A stretch of 64,000 bases of DNA from Leptobrachium leishanense (lineage: Eukaryota; Chordata; Amphibia; Anura; Megophryidae), in NCBI GenBank assembly GCA_009667805.1, contig CM019066.1, positions 1,674,001 to 1,738,000 of the forward strand, read 5' to 3'. This document shows positions 58,669-64,000 of this stretch, in pieces. Positions within the stretch are counted from its first letter, which is position 1. Each line of letters starts with the position of its first letter. The notes under the pieces are model-generated. The model saw only the letters and a list, made by a program, of their open reading frames with translations, ran no database searches and had not been told where the DNA came from. The translations under genes and the position numbers were made by a program.

Positions 58669-60392
58669 CTGCAGGGAGGAAAACCAGCAGACGTTACAAC
58701 ATATGAAATGCAAACAGACTGATCGACGTGCAGGATTCAATCTTTAGAATTAATCCCAAAATAAACAGATTTAAGGTGAATTTGAAAAGGGGAAAAAAAG
58801 GTTCATGTAATTTCTCAGTCATAAAGATATCAATCAATCCATAACATCCGGATATAGGTCATTGCTCATGTACTCTTGTACATGTGGTTTTATGTGGGAC
58901 CGTCACATTCCTGAACCTGCAGTCAGTGGTAATGGAGACAGTGAGACCACAGGTGGGCCTGCCCCCTCGTATGTTGATAAATGAGGTCATCACAGCCAAG
59001 AATGCAAAGATAGACACTCAGCTCTGATACGGAAAGTCCATACAGTCTCTTGGGACGGTGCATTGATACAGCACAGAGAATCAAAGACGCAAACTGGGAG
59101 AGAGTGGAATGGCAGACGATTTGTTACATCTTCGGAAATCGATAAAAACCCATTCTAAACCGGCTCTTATAATACGGTCGTTTAAGACCCAAATCGGTGA
59201 TTTTGATACTTACCCACCACTCCTGGTCCTCCTCCCCATCCACCACTATGATTTCTCCCTCTAAAAACGTTAATTCATCGGGGTTGTCGGCACAGCAATT
59301 ATAAATCGCCTTCACTCGCTTGGGCTTCGGTCTCGCCTAGAAGACAAATGAAACACTGAATGAATATATATATATCCTGGCTTCAGAATGCATTAGGGAT
59401 TCTCTGCAGACTGCATTGATTTTCCAACTGTCCAAATAAAAGCCAGAATGTTACCGCTGTGAATTATTAAATACATTTGAGGGGGGGGGGTGTAATAGGT
59501 ATATTTCCCAAGCTGAGTAAAACCAATTATTGGCGGAGCTGTCAAACCCAGGAAAGCCTATCTGGGAAGCCGTCCAAAAACGGCACTGATACGCTAAGTG
59601 TTATTACCAGAGACTGAATGAGAATTCATAAAATACTGCAAGACTGGAATGAAGTAATTCTGCAAACTGCGAGGCGAGAACGAAGAGATTACAGAGAAGA
59701 CCCTGTTACACCCCCCCCCCCCCAAGCTCCATTTATCTTCGCACCCAGCCTTATGCTTTTGTAAGATAATAGAAAACGGGGAGGGGGGGGGGGGAGCACA
59801 GAGAAATATATATATATATTCTCTGTGCTCCCCCCTCCCCGTTTTCTATTATGAATGTTTTTTAGCAAAGATTGCATAAAAGTTTTCTTTTTAAGTTTTT
59901 TTTTTGAGTGCAACCAATTCTTTTCTTTGCTAAAAAACATCTGAGCAACGTGTCGTCTCTCACTGAGCTATTACCAAGGTAGATCCACTGCAATTCACAC
60001 ACATTTTATAAAAAAATGACTGACTCGCCCACCGTGTGGGGTATATGTATATATAGGCATCACAGGGGTAGCATTAGCCTTTCGGTACACATAACATATA
60101 AACAAATAAGACTGGGCATCCTGCAATCCTGAGCACGGTTACTCACCAGCTGTGATCTCCGAGGCATGGGTGCAGGAGCTGTGCTGCCGGGTTTAGGTCC
60201 TGGCTGTGTAGATGTTGGGACAGGTGACGGCTCAGCCGCTAGGAGGAAATAAATACAGTAAAAAAGTTAAGTATGGTAAAATACAATGTATTCGTAATTT
60301 AGATGCAAAACAAAGTAAAGCACATACCTTGAGGTTGTGGAGCTGCTGGAACAGCTGGTGGGGCCTTCGCCATCACAGCAGGTTTGTCCGTC
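58594..60392 (-). CDS. ASAP2: ASAP2, ArfGAP with SH3, ankyrin and PH domains, C-terminal exons
   Basis: ASAP proteins are Arf GTPase-activating proteins at focal adhesions and endocytic sites; their C-terminal SH3 binds FAK/Pyk2-type proline motifs. Four exons with matching phases are visible. Two encode a Pro/Ala-rich linker (TDKPAVMAKAPPAVPAAPQP, then AEPSPVPTSTQPGPKPG...PRRSQL). One encodes the first two-thirds of the SH3 domain (RVKAIYNCCADNPDELTFLE ... DGEEDQEWW). One encodes its end (IGHVEGDPTRRGVFPVSFVH, FFTE, stop). The ALYD-like, EGE and WW features and the PVSFVHF strand fit ASAP1/2. ASAP2 is chosen because it neighbours ITGB1BP1, tail to tail, in other vertebrates. Upstream exons lie beyond 64000, behind an L1-filled intron. 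Confidence 0.9.
59214..59336 (-). CDS. ASAP2: ASAP2 SH3 exon
   Basis: Acceptor CTTCTAG, then ARPKPKRVKAIYNCCADNPD... to EEDQEWW. Donor GTAAGT. 41 codons, phase 0 on both sides. Confidence 0.94.
59767..59851. repeat. Perfect hairpin with TA loop in an ASAP2 intron
   Basis: AATAGAAAACGGGGAGGG...GAGCACAGAGAA faces TTCTCTGTGCTCCCCCCTCC..CGTTTTCTATT around (TA)n. A second inverted pair, ATGTTTTTTAGCAAAG and CTTTGCTAAAAAACAT (59854-59941), follows directly. Confidence 0.8.
60147..60238 (-). CDS. ASAP2: ASAP2 proline-rich exon b
   Basis: Acceptor TCCTAG. It encodes (A)AEPSPVPTSTQPGPKPGSTA and PAPMPRRSQL. Donor GTGAGT. Phase 1 in, phase 0 out, matching its neighbours. Confidence 0.85.
60328..60392 (-). 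CDS. ASAP2: ASAP2 proline-rich exon a
   Basis: Acceptor CGATAG. It encodes TDKPAVMAKAPPAVPAAPQPQ, split codon at each end. Donor GTATGT. The assignment rests on splice phase and position; the sequence itself is low complexity. Confidence 0.78.
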
Positions 60393-61734
60393 CTATCGAG
60401 AGAACACATAGGGATAATCCTGGTGAACAAACGGCTTCCTTTATAGCTGCTTAATCGTATGTAATTATGAGTATGTAACGGTCACTCGTAGAACAAATTG
60501 AATATGAATACAAACATGGTGGTTATAAGGCACTTACTACCTGAAACCTTCAGCATGTGAATGTGTCGCGGTGCTGAAAACCTCAAATGAACTATTTGCG
60601 CACCAGATGTAGGTCACACTCCAAGATCTTCACTACAATCTTTAAACTTGCGTTAAAACATATTTAGAAAACGGATTGATACTTCCGGGAGGCGGGCCAA
60701 CCAAGATGGCCGCATCTTAATCTCACTCTGCAGCTGACCCGACTGCTTCACCAGTTTACCAGGCTTACGAGTCAGCCACCGCTAACCCGAGAAACCCGGA
60801 GCAGCTCTGCGTTGGTTGAACCTACTGGTACCAGTATCCTGGCCCACATAATGTTGCCGGGGTCCTCCTGTCATTCCCCGGAAGTCCCGCGGCTGTGATC
60901 AGGCCGATTCCTCCACACGAATCTGCGCCACATTGCGACCCTTAACCCCTGACACCAGGATCACCGGCTCACGCCATGCTCGCCCCTCTCTCTCATCGCA
61001 ACTGGGGCATCCTCTCAACGGTTGCACCGTATCTCTGGGTCTACACTTCTGCCGCGCACTAGAGCTGGCCGCTATCTTAGGCCTGTGCACGTGCCTTCTC
61101 CTACGACCCCGGGAGTGCCCTCCTCTCCCATACGGACAGCTCGACAAACAAGGTCGCCATTTCTGTTGCATGGGACACGGAGCATGATAGCAGAGCAGTG
61201 ATCCTTGGTGCCTGGTCTTGCTCCACAGCCGGAGACGCTTTTTATTGTGCTTGAGGTGCCCTCATAATTTCACTAGCTCCCTTGCCCTGGTGAGTTCCGA
61301 GTCGGCAGCTTAACCCAATTGGCATGGAACTAGAGGCTCCTAAACGACATTACCCTCACTCTGCAAACGGTATTTAAAATGACAGTTTTCCTACACTGAA
61401 GTGTCACTGGCACAATTTGTTTTGGCTGCCCACTACCCAGGACTGGCTATTTTAACCCCTATTGCCCTGCCACCCAAATCAGGTGCTCACCTCACCTCCT
61501 CTCGACTCCCCCGTGTTGTGATTTTTTTTGCTCCAAAACTCTATGGCGTTGCAACCTAATTTTTCAGGTAGACCCTAGTGGTCTCCTTCATCCACCTCAT
61601 CGGTGTGGTTTTGTGCTGCCTCATTCCTCCACTCTTGGACAACTTACTACAATTTTGCAGGCATTCCCATATGCGGGTTTGCTGCCCCTTTTTTAGATTA
61701 CCCACCACATAGTTGATCCCACCATTATAATCTA

Positions 61735-62225
61735 TTATGGATAAATTTGTAGCGACATCATTCAAGACCTCGAGGAGGAACACTGCAAAAGCACAGAGCA
61801 AAGGTTTGGCAGCACTGGCCAGGTCCCCTGCTCATTCTGATTCGGATCCTGGAAGCTCCAACTCCTCTCTCTCGCAGCATCGCCGCCTCACTGTTCACAA
61901 TCTCAAGATATCAGCGCACACCTAGCGTAAATCACAGGGATATTGTCGCCTATTCTTGGATGAGAAGTTGGATCGCCTTCCCACCAACAAACATTGAACT
62001 CACCCTTTTGCAGCTTAAAACACAAGCTCAGCGACTCACTGAGAACGAGGAACGCATTTCAGCTTTAGAGGATGAGACAGTCCCACTTAAGTCGGTGGAA
62101 GCCCACGATACCCTAGGGTCTTATCTGCTGGAGAAAGTCGATCTCAAAAATAGGAGTCGGGAGAATAACTTGAGGTTGGTGGGCCTGCTCGAGGCTGTCA
62201 AGGACCCTAGCTACAGGCCCTGATC
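61735..62225 (+). pseudogene. L1-like ORF1 remnant
   Basis: It starts MDKFVATSFKTSRRNTAKAQ with a Ser-rich stretch, stops at 61925, then resumes in another frame with a coiled-coil segment (LLQLKTQAQRLTENEERISA LEDE) and LKNRSRENNLRLVGLLEAVK, the start of the L1 ORF1p RNA-recognition domain (R.NNLR..G). Broken by at least two frameshifts. Confidence 0.75.
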
Positions 62226-62884
62226 TCCTCCTGGCTTCCCTCTGGCTTAATAATGTACCTTCCCTCCTATTAGTTCCAAGTTGGCCACCCGCAACGTGCG
62301 ATTCATACTACAATACCCTGCCTAGTTGCGGGTCATTTTGAATGGCCAAGTTCACTTCTTCAACATGCCGCCAGACCCATTTTCCAAGTTGAGGCTGTGG
62401 ATCAGATTTCTCGTTCATCACCCCAGATTTCCTCTCCACCCTCTCCTGCAATGTCCTTGGCGGACCGTCATAGGAGATCGCTGCCTACTTCTTCTCCCAG
62501 ACGATACACATACTCCATCTTTTTCTCTCCTGCATTGCCATTTAATGACTCACTTTGCAGACAAAAATCGGTCCCTAGTTTCTTTATTGCTCTACGTTTT
62601 AGTTTTAGACCTTCCATTCGTGAGTATCCTGCATTTCAGTTTCCTCATCAGTCTTCTGTGGCGGTCTGCTGGAACTCAGTCTGACCATGTTCAGCAGCAT
62701 GTTACTCGCGGCTTTCGAGTAGTATCGACAGCCCTTCAAGGCCACTCTTCCTTAATAAATTGTCTTTGCATGGAGAGTTTGTGTTGCAGGAGACAAACCC
62801 CTTCTTTTTCAGGTGCCCCACATGGAAAGGTTTTCGGTTTGACATTTTAAAATGTTATGGATCAGGTATATATTAATGGGAGAA

Positions 62885-63200
62885 AGGGGGATTTGTGAGG
62901 ATCCTGAGGACGAGAAATAGCACCAGTGGCCTGCTCCACGGTGGGGCCGCTCAGCTCTCACAAGGTTTTAGCTTGATTGTGCCATTACAGGGATGAATGC
63001 TCCATATGCAAATCAGCCTGCTCTCACCCAATGAGGGTGGCCAGAACTGACAGCCAAGGACATCATCCTTGCACGAGAGGCGCAGCAACCCCCGACGATC
63101 GTTTCGGCCTTGTTAAGCCTCGTCAGGAGGGTATAGCCGACACCCTCTAGGCACATGGTGCAGTATGACGTATTACATGACATGTTGTTCGGGGCGGTGG
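62885..63200. mobile_element. Probable hammerhead-bearing insertion in the LINE
   Basis: The left block (TTTGTGAGGATCCTGAGGAC, CCAGTGGCCTGCTCCACGG) matches the inverted repeat at 35050. The right part holds ribozyme F. Boundaries are approximate; no target duplication was identified. Confidence 0.5.
63088..63132 (-). ncRNA. Hammerhead ribozyme F (core intact)
   Basis: Minus strand: stem I ACCCTC (63127-63132) pairs GGGGGT (63088-63093) with one G-U. Core CTGACGA (63120-63126). Stem II GGCTT / AGGCC around AACA (63106-63119). GAAA (63102-63105). Self-complementary stem III CGATCG (63096-63101), then TC (63094-63095). Every invariant base is present and all stems pair. It lies in a 300-bp insertion within the L1-like LINE. 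Confidence 0.88.
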
Positions 63201-63336
63201 GACAGCCCTACGCCCCCTTTACTATGGGGTTTCTCGTAATTCGACTCCCTCCTGTCATTGGTAACCTCCCTGATGCCCCTCACTCCAAATTCATATAGCT
63301 CCCACGTCGAAGGCCCTTCACTCGCTCATCCTACAG

Positions 63337-64000
63337 ATTGGTGTCCTGGAACGTGGAAGGTCTGAACTCTATTAAACGTAAAAAGTCCTCCATCATTTAC
63401 AGCTTCTGGACCGCGACATTGTCTTTCTTCAGGAGACGAACTGGGCTTCTGCGCAGGTCCTAACCTAACCCTGGGTGGGTTTCCAAACTTCGTTAGTGTA
63501 TACTCAGAAAAGTCGGAGCATCACGATTCTAATCCATAACCGCCTCCCTTACACAATTACAGAGGCCATAAATGATCCTGTGGGCCGCTATATGCTTCTT
63601 AATCTCATTATCGGTCAGGAATCACTCAAACAGCTTAACATTTATGCCAAGAATGCCCCAATGTTGTTTTTTTACAAAACTATACTCCCGTTACTTATTC
63701 TTCATGATGCCTCCCGCAGCATTGTGGGAGGAGATTTTAATGATTTACTAGATCCCATTTTGGATCGCTCTTCTAGTCACCTTAACGGGTCGGGTAGACA
63801 GTGTCCTAGTTTTTTTTTTTTCGGATCCCATTTTCAACTCTGATGCCTGGAGGTCCTTGCACCCATCGGGTAGAGACTTCACCTATCATTCAGAACCACA
63901 CAAAACATTCTCTATAATTGATTTCTTTCGGCTTTTGGAGGCTTTCTCCCACCGGGTGCACGGTGCTTCAATTTCCCTCACTGACCACGTCCAATCATGT
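63337..64000 (+). pseudogene. L1-like ORF2, apurinic-type endonuclease domain (partial)
   Basis: SWNVEGLNSIKRKK at the start, then a FLQET-type motif lost to frameshift near 63420. The 63475-63843 frame has NIYAKNAPMLFF and IVGGDFNDLLDP, the GGDFN catalytic signature. After another shift come AWRSLHPSGRDFTYHS and SLTDHVQS, a variant of the conserved SDH. The reverse transcriptase would lie past the window. Confidence 0.85.

Larger units (their letters stand above)
60686..64000 (+). mobile_element. L1/Tx1-like LINE, degraded, runs off the window
   Basis: It begins near CCAACCAAGATGGCCGCATC, a typical L1 5' region. ORF1 remnants lie at 61735-62225 and the ORF2 endonuclease begins at about 63337. 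Several frameshifts and stops occur, and a hammerhead-bearing insertion (about 62885-63200) lies between the ORFs. It lies in an ASAP2 intron in the opposite orientation to the gene. Confidence 0.75.

Noticed and set aside
62326..62850. 174-codon ORF in the LINE
   Set aside because: Leu/Phe/Ser-rich with no match to L1 ORF1 or ORF2 motifs in that frame; likely a shifted frame of decayed ORF1 or spacer.

Overview
This is animal nuclear DNA, most likely from an anuran amphibian. The evidence is three split vertebrate genes with GT-AG introns, embedded in a dense repeat landscape of DIRS-type tyrosine-recombinase retrotransposons, a Penelope-like fragment, Tx1/L1-like LINE pieces, hAT, Tc1 and TTAA-flanked DNA transposons, and tRNA-headed SINEs. 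There are no bacterial features. The species call is inference.

Genes. CPSF3 (73-kDa pre-mRNA 3'-end endonuclease) runs on the minus strand from its start codon at 25899 through eleven coding exons to 8227; the C-terminal exons lie beyond position 1. ITGB1BP1 (ICAP-1) runs on the plus strand in six coding exons from 28360 to 50854 and is complete (204 codons plus stop). The 3' end of an ASAP-family ArfGAP gene, ASAP2 by synteny, runs on the minus strand (60392 to 58594) and carries the C-terminal SH3 domain. CPSF3 and ITGB1BP1 are head to head across a shared promoter region holding two ACTTCCGG sites. ITGB1BP1 and ASAP2 converge tail to tail. Order and orientation match human 2p25.1.

Repeat layout. 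1-409 is a Penelope-like GIY-YIG endonuclease fragment with a repetitive tail to about 1260. About 1262-7235 is a decayed DIRS element split by a 1.2-kb hAT insertion (5010-6209) that left a perfect 8-bp duplication. 7236-8060 is a second DIRS 3' fragment. CPSF3 intron 1 holds a nested stack at 16773-24623: an outer hAT, an inner hAT, and inside that a DIRS element (about 17553-23313) that keeps both inverted terminal repeats and the internal complementary region. The ITGB1BP1 introns hold a 1.9-kb long inverted repeat (31595-33490), a TIR element with a minisatellite (36866-38228), and a 5-kb hAT with nested insertions (39322-44311). The ITGB1BP1/ASAP2 interval holds a Tc1 transposon split by another hAT (56031-57067). 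The last 3.3 kb is an L1-like LINE.

Most unusual signal. At least four sequences fold as hammerhead ribozymes with the full conserved core (47608-47657 plus strand; 48928-48980, 52168-52211 and 63088-63132 minus strand), and three decayed copies are also present. Several sit in or between arms of inverted repeats a few hundred bases long, which suggests small non-autonomous hammerhead-bearing foldback elements. A second recurring design is a TIR element carrying a GC-rich perfect palindrome followed by a G-rich 20-35 bp minisatellite; it appears in at least five elements with different termini, and three of the minisatellites share the same core word.
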